Of a stretch of DNA of 64,000 nucleotides, positions 52,255 through 64,000 are shown piece by piece (within the stretch, counting starts at the first letter, position 1; the number at the start of each line of letters is the position of its first letter). The position numbers and the translations under genes were made by a program. The notes below the pieces were generated by a model. The model saw only the letters and a program-made list of their open reading frames with translations. It had not been told where the DNA came from and did not search any database. The DNA is from Setomelanomma holmii (taxonomy: Eukaryota > Ascomycota > Dothideomycetes > Pleosporales > Phaeosphaeriaceae): NCBI GenBank assembly GCA_010015745.1, contig ML978190.1, positions 1 to 64,000 of the forward strand, written 5' to 3'.

Positions 52255-53161
52255 TTATACCTTTTTCTCAGCGCCATAGCCACCTTTGCCTTCAAGGCTC
52301 TCGTACGTCTTCCCTTCGCCCTTGCCGTTCCGAGGTCCTCTCTCATCGAGATCTTCTTGCAGCCACTTCAACACTAGTTCGCCCAGCTGACTATTGCCAG
52401 TGTACATTCTCTCTGATTGCTCAGCCTTGACATCCATCTCTTCCACGCTGCCCCACTTCTTCACCTTACCCAAGCTCATGTGCACCAGGTGCGTTGGCCA
52501 TGTCGCAAGATTGTCCAAAATATGCGTAGCATATACGATCGTGCAGGGGCGCGTCTCAGTCTCCCGCTTCAAGAAGTTGAGGAAATTACTGCGCGACAGC
52601 AGATCCAGGTCGACGGTGATCTCGTCAAGCAGCAATATTGTCCACGGTCGCAACAGGCCCATAGCAAGCTGTACTCTTCTCCTCTCGCCATCCGAGACTG
52701 CGTGCATGCGCCAGCTCAAGTCGATGTCCAGAATGCGCACCAACACGTCGCGTCGCTCGGTGTAGTAGTCGCCACCCACGGAGGACAGAAGGGTCGGTAC
52801 GTCGATGTCGGTTCGGACGATAGGGTTGAGAACCCATTCTAAGCCAAGGTAGGTCACACCTTCGAGGCCCATCTTGAAAGGGTCGACGCCTGCGATGGAG
52901 ACGGAGCCTGCCGGAGCCATACGCTTGCCGGAGAGGAGACGAAGGAGGGTAGTTTTGCCGGCGCCATTGGCTATGTGGTGTCAGTGAAATATTCCTGTTC
53001 GGCATGCCACAAGCCGTACCTCCAATCAACAGTGTCCTACTTCCTGGCGGCAGGTCTAAGAAGACCTCTTTCAGTCCATTCGAGCCGTCAGGGAACTTGT
53101 AGCTCAGATTCTTCACGTCAATTGACGGTGCAAGCTCTTTGTTGACTTCCTGTGCTGTCAT
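52255..53161 (-). CDS. CAF16: ABC ATPase Caf16 (CCR4-NOT associated)
   Basis: Exons are 53161-53020 and 52970-52255 with a 49-nt intron (285 residues). It is a soluble ABC protein without membrane segments. Motifs are: DVKNLSYKFPDGSNGLKEVF, Walker A IGANGAGKTTLLRLLSGKR (created by the splice), signature VSDGERRRVQLAMGLLRP, Walker B TILLLDEITVDLDLL and switch His YATHILDNLATWP. The signature SDGERRR and LDEITVDLD are diagnostic of Caf16/ABCI-type proteins. In yeast Caf16 associates with the CCR4-NOT complex and Mediator subunits, so a transcriptional role is likely. It appears intact. Confidence 0.93.
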
Positions 53162-53911
53162 TGTGTCGTATGTGGGGTTCCCGGCTCGTTGTCGAGCGTG
53201 AAGGTGGTGGACTACATTTTGTACGGCGCGATGTGGAGTCACTTCGGTGGGCTGAGGTTGGAAATGTGTGACGGCATCATCCGGACTAGGCTTGGACAGG
53301 AAGGCGACAACCCGACCTTCGGCATTTCATCGCAAACACACCAAAATGCCCATATCGTCTTCCACGTACTTGAACATTCAAATCCTCTCATCATGTGTCA
53401 GTCATGTAGGCAAACCATTAAAAACTTGCTACACCGGCAAGACGCATTCCACGAATCTCTCCGACCGAGCAGGTATCACACAAGGTAGTCAGGAGTATAT
53501 ATGGTCCTGGCAGTCGTGCAAAGAGGATCTGAATAGAAGATATCTCTCATCTTGGTGATTTTGGTGAATTTTGCAAAGCGATATTGATGGAGCTGATTGC
53601 AAGGTGTGGTTCGATTGGTTGGCTCAGCCGTTCAGCCATACCCCACCTTATCAGGGATGCTTTCGACATATGATCTCTTACACTGCACACAAAGGTACCT
53701 CCAACACCGGTATCAGTTTTCTCTCATGGTCATAGAGCATATTGCTTTAGGCTATCTTTGTGTGCACGATCATTATCATGTACAGGTGTCAAGCCTGACC
53801 ACATTGTTCAGCCTTGCATGGCTGCCATACGCTGCTGCCTCCACATCTTGACGACAGAAATCCGCGCATCGGTGGCCGCTGATGAGGTTTTCTTCGCCCC
53901 TCAATCCGCAT
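53162..53911. other. Intergenic region
   Basis: CAF16 upstream region; no other gene is supported. Confidence 0.4.
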
Positions 53912-55241
53912 ATGGAAAGACGAAAGGTTGGAGACGACAAACGACCCGTCGACAGGATTCAGCCTCGCGATCAAGCAACAATCCCGGCCTTACCCAGTCT
54001 GCCGCTATTTCAGCATGGTCCACTCGACCACAGCAAATCCTCGATCTGCCTTCTGAGGATTCTTCCGCACCTGTCGCCAGATGGTCTCATCCAATGCGAG
54101 ATATGGCAGGGAACAATCGAGAGCACTTACACTTGTCTATCATATGTTTGGGGTGGCGACGCCGATAAACATGAAATCATGCTTAATGGGATATCTTTTT
54201 TCTGCGGCGTGATCTCTGGAATGTTCTCTTTGTCGCCCTCGAGAAACCTGCCAATATTAAGCGTGTTTACTGGATAGATGCTCTATGCATCAATCAGAAT
54301 TCCATTGCAGAGCGTAATCATCAAGTCTCCCTGATGGAGACAATCTACCCGAATGCGCAACTCGTATTCACTTGGCTGGGATTCGACCAATCTATAATCC
54401 GGGCATTGAGGTTTTGTGCGGAAAGACACGGAGCAATCGCAGGCCACTCATCCATCTTCTGCACGACCTTCCGGAAAGAGTAAGTCTCATTCCACGCGAT
54501 CGAATTTACTCGCTACTCTCACTTGCATCGGACGTCACTACAGTCCCTGTCGACTATGGTAGCTCTGACTCGGACGTCCTGCTCCACACTCTCGACGTCA
54601 TCCAAGACTCATTGTGCCTTTGTGTGGGGTCGTATCTGGCGAACAGTCTGGGCTTCGACGTCGACACGAGTTCTTACGACGCTGCCGGCAAAAAGGTGCC
54701 CGTCTTTGCGATGTCAATGCAGCCTACTCCTTTTATCGTACTGAGGCCAGAGGATTTGCTGAAAGAGTTCAATCCATCACAACCCCAACTCAAGTGTTCT
54801 GACTGCGCACAAAAGCTGTACCAACGGGGGCCCGATCGTAGCATGTTGTTATGTGCGCGGAAATTGTGCGATCGCGTCGAAAGTGCCAATTTCTGGCTCT
54901 ATGGCAGTGACAGACTTGGCGAGGCTGAGATGCAATGAGATAGAGGATTAGAAGATCGGGATTTTGGGGAGCACCAGGCATCCCAAGCGCCCTATCTCCC
55001 TATTGCCCACTTTGCAACACAGGACGCAGAGGGAAATATGGATGAAATCGGAAAGACGCCCATAACAAGTCACCAGGTTGACTTCGTCAGCGCCACCGGC
55101 AATCCTGTTACCATCTCCCTCTTACCCAGCGTATCGATGAAGCTCCTTCAGTACGATGAGAAAGTGATGTATGCATCGAAGGTACCACTTGAGCTCTGTC
55201 CGAAGGCACTAGAGGGGAAAGGCACTATTTACCCCCGGTAG
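53912..55241 (+). pseudogene. HET-domain pseudogene
   Basis: HET-domain blocks occur in order but in different frames. SSICLLRILPHLSPDG and TYTCLSYVWGGDADKHEI are in the first frame. After a run of six T (about 54195-54201) a frameshift follows and LRRDLWNVLFVALEKP and YWIDALCINQNSIAERNHQV continue in the next. A third block, RDRIYSLLSLASDVTTVPVDY, lies in yet another frame, followed by more coding-like sequence to 55241. Frame changes and a missing central part (the RGWT/Q-E block is absent) indicate loss of function. It is of the longer HET-gene type, not closely related to the effector at 31734. Confidence 0.75.
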
Positions 55242-56333
55242 AAACCCATTTATACCACTTCCTCAAAAGCAGAACAAGATTTTGGCTGTCACGAGCTATT
55301 TAGATACGACCAAAGAATGCGATCTTCGACAATCGATGAACTGTCCTCTAGCAAGGGTATCCAGCAACTCACACGAGCACAGCCTTTTCACCATGATGAC
55401 GCCAGGCTCAATAATTGGCAATGTACATGTCTCTTTATTATCGAAGCTACGACTTTGGCGGACAAAAAAGGTAGGAAACAGATCCTTTGTTTGATTTGCA
55501 CACAAATTAGTACCGTTCAGTGTACAGTGTCACTGACCATACAGCACAGTACTAGTGATGTACGAGAACCTTCGTCCGCGAATAGAAGGACCAGTGACTG
55601 ATTCTACGTGCATGCTAATCAGGGGAAAGAAATATTGTACTGAAGCGAGATGAAGAGGCTACTTATCAAGTAGCACAAAGTAGAAGGTGGCACAGCTTTC
55701 GCTCAACGAATTATTCGAGCTAATATACCTGCAGCATATTGGGACGCCAAGATTATGCAAACTTTGCGTGGGCACAGTCCGCAACAAGCAAGTCAATCCG
55801 TTCACCTTCAAAGACCCACTTACCTATCTAGGTAGGAATTAAGCCTCTATAGGCAACTACTAGGCTCAAATAGGTAATCAGTCAAGTCAAGTTAGACCTT
55901 CTGAGCCCCACTTAATTGCTTGTTGCGGAGTCTATGCGTAGGGGCCTAGAGATCGTAGCAGGAGTATGACCATCGAATCCGAACCTCCAACCTATTATGT
56001 CGCATCCAACTACATTTCAAGAAGCATGGCGTTCTTGACGCAACTAGAGCTCGAACTTTGATTGATCTGATTAGACGTGAAAGTATCGCTCCGAGTATGT
56101 CAATCTAGGTCACGTCTTACACGACATCTGTGCGATTTGAGTCTGAAAGAAAGAATGCTATGGTCGTAGATAAAGATATGTTAGAGAAGCGAAAGTCATC
56201 CCTCATCGCGCAAACCCATGGTCATCCAATCTGGGGATACCAGATCCCAAACGATGTCCTCATGCTCCACACTCACTGAGCCCTTTCCAAAAGCTTCATG
56301 TCATTTTTGAACTGCTCACACCTCAATCTAGAT
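55242..56333. other. Gene-free stretch
   Basis: No gene is supported. Around 55820-55880 the trinucleotide-like motif CTATCTAGGTAGG/CAAATAGGTA is repeated in degenerate form. The right end is the cutinase 3' flank. Confidence 0.4.
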
Positions 56334-57174
56334 CTATGAGCCGATCTTGCTGATCAAGAAAGCTGGCGCCTCGTTCGCAGCCTCAGGACCGTAGCTCAGA
56401 TGAGGGGCGAGCACGATGAGGGTACCTTCACAGACGAGATCGCCGGCGGCGCAAAACACCTTCAAGCGGTCTTGAGGGTAGTTGGGAATAGCACCGTTGT
56501 TCTGTTGGTTCTTGGTGTAGCCGAAAAGAACGGTACCGACAACCTGGTTGCGTACGGTGGCAGTGAGGTCGCTAATAGCAGCGGCAGCCAGGGCAGCACC
56601 TTGACTGTTTTCAGATTAGTATCGAATTCAACACTGGAACGGAAAGGTAGACACGCACGAGTAACCACCGGCGACAACTTTGGAGCTGGGGCACTTCGAG
56701 TTGGCGAGCTTGAAGAGGCGGACCATCTCGGCGATGGAGGTCTCGGGAGCTCCGCGAGGTGCGGTGTTTCCTTCGAGAGTGGCAGCATATGGGCCACCAA
56801 CACCTTGGACCCAGACGTTGGCAGCGCCGTACTTGCTCTCGAGAGCGTTGCCAAGTGGAACCCCTAGAGTACCCTGTATGCTTGTCAGTCTTCTTCTTTC
56901 CACAATTTGGATTACTCGAAGAAATCGTATCATGTCTCTTTCCGGTATCAAGTGGGGTGGAGCTTACCAAATTACCACCCTCGGTGCTTCCTCGAGCAAA
57001 GATCAAAACAGCCTTGGGGCAGCTGCTGGCACTTCCATCCTCGAGTTCAGTCGAAGTTGAGCTCAGAGCGCGGGCCTCAAAAGCGCCGATCTGGACTTCT
57101 AGGACTGCCTCTGGAACGGCAACTGGGGAGGCGGCGGCCAAAGCGGCGAGGAGGGCGACGGTGAAGTACTTCAT
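56334..57174 (-). CDS. Secreted cutinase
   Basis: Exons are 57174-56968, 56873-56659 and 56604-56334 (230 residues); introns are 94 and 54 nt. A signal peptide (MKYFTVALLAALAAASPVA) precedes a short pro-region. The alpha/beta-hydrolase core shows FARGSTEGGN (oxyanion Ser), NVWVQGVGGPYAATL, the nucleophile elbow GGYSQGAAL, in which the splice rebuilds the Ser codon, VLFGYTKNQQN, Asp in FCAAGDLVCEG and His in APHLSYG. Cysteines for the two disulfides (ASSCP, NSKCPSS, VFCAAGDLVC) are present. Cutinases cleave plant cutin polyester, pointing to a plant-associated life style, though saprotrophs carry them too. All catalytic residues are intact. Confidence 0.95.
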
Positions 57175-60100
57175 GGTGAGGATTTGGGCTGGCGATCAAG
57201 CTTGACTGGGCGGTTATGCTGCTGCGTGAAAAATATTGAGCGAAAGAAGTTCAGTGAGTGTGGAGTGCAGCTGATTGCCGTTGAAGATGGGATCCGCGGA
57301 TACTGGACATGATGATGGAGATCCTAAGGATACTTATACACTTTCCTGGAACGCTTCGTGCCCACAGCTGCCCTAGTCTACATGTCAGAGTAAGCCTAAA
57401 CATTGTTTCTTCCAAGCATACACACTAGAGTCCGCATGGCCTATCGCTTCCCAGCCCTTGCATAATGACATTGCCCGTACCGACCCGTCGTCGTTGATCT
57501 TGTCTTGAGTGCGTTGATGTGTTCCGGGTGTGGTGTCTAGGCGCGGTCTATGCACACCCGTTTGGGCTCCTCGGAGAATGAGTACCTCAATATCGCCTAA
57601 CTTTTGACTGCTCTCATTGGTGCGTGTCTTGCGCCAAAACACTGGCAGCTTCCACATGGACTGTTTGGCTGCTAGGATACCTTGGCGACCTGCTAAATGA
57701 AGGAGCTTCGCAGTGCAGAGATATGTGGGAATAAGCTTGGAGAGATGCCTCGTCTCCGCGAGTTCTTCCACCTTTCCCCGGTTGGACCAGAATGCTTCGA
57801 AAGGCGATTGGTTCATCGTCTCCCATGTAATCTCCATTGTGGTAGTTACTGCAGCACAAAATCCTGGCCTTAAAGCCGTTGCCTCGGTGTGGAGGAGGGT
57901 TTTGCTTCCTACGCCTCAGATTTCCGCATGCCAGGTTGTACAGCTCTCCTCTGAATGGCCACAGCTGTTCACGGCATCGAGTTCGGTCTACGTGCAGCGG
58001 TTCTACTGTGCCTTAGTGCCGGTTGGCAGCTAATGTCAGCTCTCCTTGCTTTACAGAAGATCCCATGGTAGTGCAAGATGCATGATCGGGCTGTGCGCAT
58101 GGTAGGGCGCATGGTGTGGCACTCTGTGGGGTACATCCGAAACGTGCTGCACCCGATTTTTGGTATGCAGGCGGGGACCATACTCTAGTCTGAGCGCATG
58201 ATGTCTTTTGAGCGGATTTATCCTCGCGCATCCTCGGTAAGTGTTTGGAGATCTAGAGGACGATTGGCTGAATGCGATGCGTCTCCATGAGTCGTGCTGT
58301 GGACACTACGGCAGTGGTGATCTGGCCGGTAATCTTGCAGGCTTGGTAGGGAGATCGAGTACTTAGTCCGCGAGCTTGCCGACCTTCGGTAGCAACCTCC
58401 GATACTAGAGCCGGGAGTGTCCTTGAAAGGTAAGTATCAGCTCTGCGAGTCCTCCTTGGTGCTTGTAACCCCGCTTTCCCGCACTGCGGACATCGCTTTC
58501 GAAACCGATGAATGGAAAGACATCGTGACTGGATCTCAAAATGCCCGGGACGTTGATGAATCGTCCGAGTACATTGCGTGGTGTCCATAGTGCTCATTGG
58601 GCGTTGACGCGAACCTCGGCAAGATCGTGTGAATTAGTTCAGAGTCTGTCAAGGATGTCATGCAAGCCACACTAGAAAGGCGCCAATTGCCCTAGTGGCC
58701 GTTCCACTACCCCACAAAAGCAAGTCTATGTGGCTGATCGCCTGGCCCCATACTGGCCCGCCTCTTCAATACCTTGATGCTGGCAAAGACGAAACATGCC
58801 ACCAGGATCCAATGCTCCGCTCCTGCCGAACAATCCCCTTGATTCATCGATGATTAGTCCGATCCTTGCCGACTATCAGCAATCTCGGTAAGACAAGCAC
58901 GAATGCCGCTATCGATTCTGAGCGCAGGACCTTTTGACGATCCTACAAAGTCCCAGGAACAGTACTGCAAGAGGTCAGAAGATTGCGTTTCCCTTTGTAT
59001 GAAGGCATTACTCCGTACAGTGTGGGTTTCTCGGAGACGCAGATATCGCTTCTAGTGTGTGCAACACGAGCTCTCGAATGCATCAACTTGATGCCTTGCA
59101 CACTGGGGACCTCCGCTCGTTAGACTCATGGCTCAGTTTGCCCCATGAGAGCGCGCCAATGGCACCTGTGAATAGGCTTGACTTCGGAAGCGTCATCATC
59201 AGTTCGTACAAGCATAGTCGTTGCTAAGAGCAGAGATTACTTGCAGAGCACACGTGTTTAACTCTATCATCCTCCGTCTAAGCATTCGCCGCGGATGTCT
59301 TCCCTAATCACTATAACATACCATGTACACAGTTTTCTCGTGAGCGGTCCAAAGGCAGGAACCTGCCGTGTCCTCTGAAGCTTAGGTGACATTCGGGTGC
59401 GCGAGATACCAAATACCTCAACATTGTAGACTCCTGGCAAGTCTGGTGCCAGAAGAAGCGACTTTCATTGGTGCATTGCCGGATCCTGCTTACAGCATTT
59501 CCCCGCGTGGAGCATTCGAGACACCCATATTAGGCTCTGCGTCCGGCACTAAATCAGACGCGCGCGCTTCACTTTGTTTCCCACGAACAGCCTTTGATGT
59601 CCCGCTTGAGACCACTCAAAGAATGCAGCATATACTGCGGAGATGCAACTATGGAGATGAGGTCCTCAGATCTACCTCGGCTCGGGCATCAACAGCGTGC
59701 TGGTCGGCCCCAATGCGATCAATCGGACAAATCAACTATTGTCGACTCTGCTGGTGAATGATCTAACATCAAAACATGGAGACTACCATGGCATCCACAA
59801 CATTAGGTATGGTCGGCGACTACTCAGCCAGATGACCAAAGAGATATCTTGGTTCACCGGTTGATCAAGGTCCTCAGTCTCAGTGTTTGATGAAGGACTT
59901 CATCCTGTAGAATATGTGGGTGCTTTTGCCGAGGTCAAGAATGAATAGCCAGCAGACAGCAGGAATCAGGAGAGGAGTGGACTATGACAGCGGGAAAATC
60001 CTTCCCTACCGTCCTACCTGGTGATGGATCGATGGCCAGCACATCGAACAGCTGCGTGTGGTCCTTCGTGTCCCTTCAGTTTGCTCAACGACTGCTTCGT

Positions 60101-61483
60101 CCCCGGCCATTCTCCGGCACGCGTCCAATGATTCAGCTCGCCCGGACAGTCCCTGATTATAGCTTCAATGGCGGAAGCATAGCTGCCTTCAACCAAACTT
60201 CGTAAGGGGGCTACTTCGCCACTACCATGGCTCTCATCCCCTTCCAATCTCGTTTCTTGCTCTTGTCGAGGATGTCGTCCTTAAGCTGTCAGACTTCAAT
60301 TCTGGAGTCGTTGTTCGCTACGAGCTGGAAGCCACCATGCCCAGTCACGGGCGGCGTATGAGGAAGGTCGTCATCAAGACTTCGCCAGTATGCCCATGGC
60401 TATATGTTGTACGCCAGAAGAGTTCGAGTTTTCCACATGCGAGGACAGCGACGATGTATACGTGCCCAGCAAACGACTTACCACGACCGTATAGACAGAT
60501 GCGCTGTCTTGCTGCACGCAGCGAGGGAGACTGGTTGCAACTGTATCTGCAACTCTACCTTTGACGGCGACTACGCCAGGCCCGGACCGGGACCTTCATG
60601 TGTACTCGACAGTCGGTAGGTGAGTATACCAGACATACTCGTAGACACCGAGTTGGCGAAAGAGCATGTCCTTTCAAACCGGTATGCGAATTCCAGCTGT
60701 CTCCCAAAGCCGCTCTCTCAATGGAATCTGTTCCCTGTGGTAGTCCGATAAGAACGACGTAAGTATCCTTCCATCCAGAATCCTCCTTTATGGTCATCCA
60801 CTCGTACACGGATCATGTCCTCTTACCTTTGCATTGGGGCTAGTGTCGCTGAGGATATTCAGCGCCGAGGCGCGTAGAATCGGCTCGTCGGTAAGTGAGG
60901 CTAAAGGGCGGAGCTCATATGATTTCTGACTGTAGTTCTGTATGACTTGGCGCGGCGCCAGGACTTGTAAAATCGAGAAGCGGTGTCCGAGTTTGCTTCG
61001 GCAACTTGCACGCGTGAGGTTCTTCGGAGGTTTTTGCGCTAGTGTTTTGCATCGTGTTTGAAGCGTTCCAGAACACCGACTTCACCGATCTCGCTTGGCC
61101 TCAGACTTGCAGATATTGCCCGAGCACCAACCATCGTGAGCGGCTTCTCTGACGTCTGATCAGCGTATCGCAAAGTGACTTGCAACTTGTTCAGGCGTCT
61201 GCCCTTGGCGCATTGTCCTAACATCAGTTTCGACTCCTGAGGTTTTGTTCGCACTACAATGCCACCGGTGGATAATGAGCTTGACATCGTGAAGGATTAT
61301 GGTATAAGAAGCTCTTACTGCACAGAGTTGACTTGCCATCACGCCATCAGTCATTACCTGCAAAGCATTTCCTTTCCTACTTCAAGCACTACTTCCGCCG
61401 GTCGGACTTCTAATCAGTATTCTCTCTCCCGCACCACGAACTCTCGCTTTCTCAGAACACCGGTTGCTCTGAAATCTCTCAAC
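57175..61483. other. Gene-poor 4.3-kb stretch
   Basis: No gene could be supported. A minus-strand frame at 57385-57837 (150 codons) has no recognisable domain. Around 59386-59870 two plus-strand frames carry coding-like text (LETTQRMQHILRRCNYGDEV; then INSVLVGPNAINRTNQLLST and RYGRRLLSQMTKEISW) that may be a decayed gene. Another coding-like patch at 60050-60620 is broken by stops. No inverted or direct repeats marking a transposon were noticed. Confidence 0.4.
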
Positions 61484-61827
61484 ATGAAGATCTTTTTCAC
61501 CCTAGCTCTTTCTCTCGCAACTCTTGCGTATGCGGCTCCACAGCCTCAAAATGCCGGTCGCCCAGTGCCGAACGGCGCCTGCTGCACCCCGAATACGAGC
61601 TTGAAGCAGGATGTCTGCAATGTCAATGGCTCTACCGGCCGTTGCGTTCCATCTGGAGCGAATGGATGTAAGTCCACAGACTCGACTCGTAGTGATGTCC
61701 AACGCTGACACTTGAATCAGGCGGAGGAGCCTTGACTTGCATCGAAGATGCGCGTTTGACTTGCGACCCCAACGCACTGGAGAGAGGAAGTCCACTCTGC
61801 CGTCTCACCGGTGAGAACATCCGGTAG
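61484..61827 (+). CDS. Small secreted 8-cysteine protein (effector-like)
   Basis: Exons are 61484-61667 and 61721-61827, 53-nt intron (GTAAGT, CTGAC, CAG), 96 residues. A strong signal peptide (MKIFFTLALSLATLAYAAPQ) is followed by a mature part of about 77 residues with eight Cys: ACC, DVC, GRC, then NGC rebuilt by the splice, LTC, LTC and PLC. An even number suits four disulfides. It is a candidate effector or antimicrobial-like peptide; no named family is recognised. Confidence 0.8.
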
Positions 61828-62324
61828 AAGTGTCACATATCAATCGATTACCTACAATCAAGTCCTGCGTGCCTGCGTCCGGAAGTCTCGAGCTCGGTTG
61901 CTATGAGACCAGGTGTCCATAAACCATGTATATGTGTACGGTCCAGCGGGTCAGGTGTTATTTGGTGCCATGCGGATCAGATGAACATGCGAGATCGATC
62001 TAGCAGGAATGAGCCAGTATCACGGCAAGTTAGTGAGAGGCAAAGCGCGTCGGCCAAATCTCATCTTCAATTTGCTGACATGCTGGAATCGTTGAGGATT
62101 TATGTCGTCGATGCGATGTGTAATGTATGTTCGGTGTATGGCTGGGATGTTGCGAGGAAGAGGTCGACGCGTCGAGCGGAGCCAGCGTATAATTAGAACA
62201 AAAGCCTAGTCCAGAATAGGCAAGCGCCTTTTCTAGACTGCAGCGTCGATTTCGACCAATTGTTACCCACACTCGCGACAGATGCATGCTTCGTCTCTCA
62301 CGAACGTTCTGTACATCGGCCAAT
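61828..62324. other. Intergenic region
   Basis: Holds the 3' flank of the small secreted protein gene and the upstream region of the tRNA-modifying gene. Confidence 0.45.
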
Positions 62325-63848
62325 ATGGCGCGCATGCCTATATATCCCCTGGTCGCCATCGTAGGTGCGACAGGAACGGGCAAATCAGAAGTGAGCATCC
62401 CCCTCTACACTCATAACAAACATCAACCATAACCACAGTAACTAGCTGGCCGTCGAGATAGCGCGTAGATTTGACGGCGAGATCATCAATGGCGATGCAA
62501 TGCAACTGTATCGAGGTCTTCCTATCATCACCAACAAAGTGACGCCAGAAGAGACGAGGGGTGTACCGCATCATCTTCTTGGTCGCATCGAGCTTGCAGA
62601 AGAGACATGGACAGTGGGCAAATTTGTCAATACAGCTTTGCAAACGGTATAGTATAGTTTGTATCTATCTCACGCGCAAGTGCTGAATTGCGTCAGATGG
62701 ATGAGATACGAGGCCGTGGCAAGCTTCCTATTTTAGTCGGTGGGACACATTATTATATTCAATCGCTCTTGTTTCAGGATGCAATGTCCGAGGAAGCAGC
62801 CTTGACCTCGGCGCACGACAACGAGCCGCTCCCGATACTTGATGAGCCTACCAGTGTCATATTAGCCAAGCTTCAGGAAGTTGACCCGGTCATGGCGGGT
62901 CGATGGCATCCGAATGAACGGCGGAAGATCCAACGCTCCTTGGAAATATATCTCAGGACCGGAAGACCAGCTTCCGAGATTTATGACGACCAACGTACAA
63001 GACGGGATCGACCACCCGAAGCTTCTGATGGCCGGTCTGGCTCTAATCGCTCAGGCCTGCGTTTTCCGACTCTGCTTCTATGGGTGCACACCAATAAGGA
63101 TGTATTGCATCTTCGTCTCGACGGTCGTGTCGACAAAATGTTGGAAAAGGGCTTGTTGCAAGAAGTCGAGACCCTCACCGACTTCAAACACCAGCGCGAA
63201 ACCGACACGGGCAGGGTTGTGGACCAGACTCGAGGCATCTGGGTTTCTATCGGCTACAAAGAGTTTCTGGAATATGAAGCTGCCTTGTCTCGCAGCAATT
63301 TACTGGCGAAGGAACTCGAACAAGTGAAGGAGGCATGCGTGGCAAAGACGCAGGCTGCCACGAGACAATATGCGAACCGACAAATCAAATGGATCCGGAT
63401 CAAGCTGTTGAATGCGTTCATCGCAGCGAAAAGACAAGAAAATGTCTTCTTACTGGACGGTTCCGATCTTTCGCAGTGGACGGAGAATGTAGTACAGCCC
63501 GCCTTGAAAATGACCAGGAAATTCATGGCTGGCGAAGACCTTCCGCCTCCTTCTTCACTTTCGACGACGGCCGCAGAGATGCTCACGCCGAAGCGTGATT
63601 ACGATCTTGGACAGCGCCCTGATCTCTGGCAGAAGCGGGTTTGCGACACATGTGGTACCATTGCCGTTACGGAGAATGACTGGAAGTTGCATGTCAAGAG
63701 TCGAGCTCACCGCAGAGCAGTGGGAGCTGAGAAGAAGCTGAAGAACATCAACGGCAGACTGGATGGTCGCCAAACATCCGAATCAGTGACATCGGACGTG
63801 CTCGAAGGCTATGTGAATGTCTTCGGAGACGGCGAATCAACGACATGA
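62325..63848 (+). CDS. MOD5: tRNA dimethylallyl (isopentenyl) transferase
   Basis: Exons are 62325-62390, 62446-62646 and 62697-63848 (472 residues). It transfers a dimethylallyl group to A37 of tRNAs. The N-terminal P-loop IVGATGTGKSELAVEIA spans the first intron. Further motifs are EIINGDAMQLYRGLPIITNK, HHLLG, ILVGGTHYYIQSLL, NERRKIQRSLEIYLRTGRPAS, GIWVSIGYKEFLEYE and QYANRQIKWIR. The C-terminal matrin-type C2H2 zinc finger CDTCGTIAVTENDWKLHVKS (ending RAHRR) is normal for fungal and animal members. The enzyme typically serves cytosol, nucleus and mitochondria. It appears intact. Confidence 0.95.
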
Positions 63849-64000
63849 CGTTAGGCGGATTCGAGACAACCAGATCTATGGTTCAGCACTTTGTGCGCGC
63901 TTGGTCACAAGCTCGAGACTTCCTGTCATGTTCCCGTAATTAAGTCGTCGAGAGTTACGCGTTTCTTTATGAAGGCAAGTTTAAGGGTGAAGGTGAAATT

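Noticed and set aside
57385..57837. 150-codon minus-strand frame
   Set aside because: No domain, signal peptide, intron signals or recognisable relatives; composition looks random.

Overview
This window comes from a filamentous ascomycete (Pezizomycotina). The evidence is short introns of about 46-94 nt with GTANGT-type donors and CTAAC/CTGAC branch sites, HET, NACHT and NB-ARC/TPR genes typical of fungal heterokaryon incompatibility, a cutinase and small cysteine-rich secreted proteins, and transposons whose stop codons look like repeat-induced point mutation (RIP). Dothideomycetes is likely but cannot be fixed by eye. No rRNA, tRNA or CRISPR was recognised. All exon boundaries are manual predictions; each multi-exon call was checked for reading-frame closure.

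Layout. 1-2.6 kb: 5' part of a NACHT-WD40 STAND gene on the minus strand, running off the left edge. 3-13.7 kb: a transposon-rich island holding an intact pogo/Fot1-type transposase, a truncated copia retrotransposon with its 5' LTR and a tRNA-fragment primer site, a mutated hAT transposase, a perfect solo LTR with target duplication, an ankyrin-repeat gene, and a RIP-damaged Fot1-like element with clear terminal inverted repeats. 14.5-25 kb: conserved core genes (mitochondrial carrier, DsbA/FrnE-like oxidoreductase, RVS167, NFS1, VPS23) plus a nonsense-disrupted secreted-protein gene.

26.5-40 kb is the most interesting part. A HET-domain gene and an NB-ARC/TPR receptor gene (NLR1) diverge from a 250-bp promoter region, and a second receptor gene of the same family (NLR2) lies 3.3 kb beyond the HET gene. 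The HET protein ends with, and both receptors begin with, versions of the same 25-26 residue Gly/Pro/Asn/Phe motif. This is the arrangement expected of amyloid-type signalling between a fungal NLR and its cell-death effector. NLR1 has lost its C-terminal repeats through a stop and a frameshift. NLR2 carries nearly identical TPR units and has a Tc1/mariner gene at its 5' end whose predicted third catalytic acid is Lys. A multispanning membrane-protein gene and two relics of it flank the cluster.

40.7-64 kb: metabolic and regulatory genes (RIB1-type GTP cyclohydrolase II, sugar transporter, SSN3/CDK8 kinase, CAF16 ABC protein, MOD5-type tRNA isopentenyltransferase), secreted proteins (CAP/PR-1-like, cutinase, an 8-Cys small protein), a HET pseudogene, a few small one-TM genes, and a gene-poor stretch at 57.2-61.5 kb.
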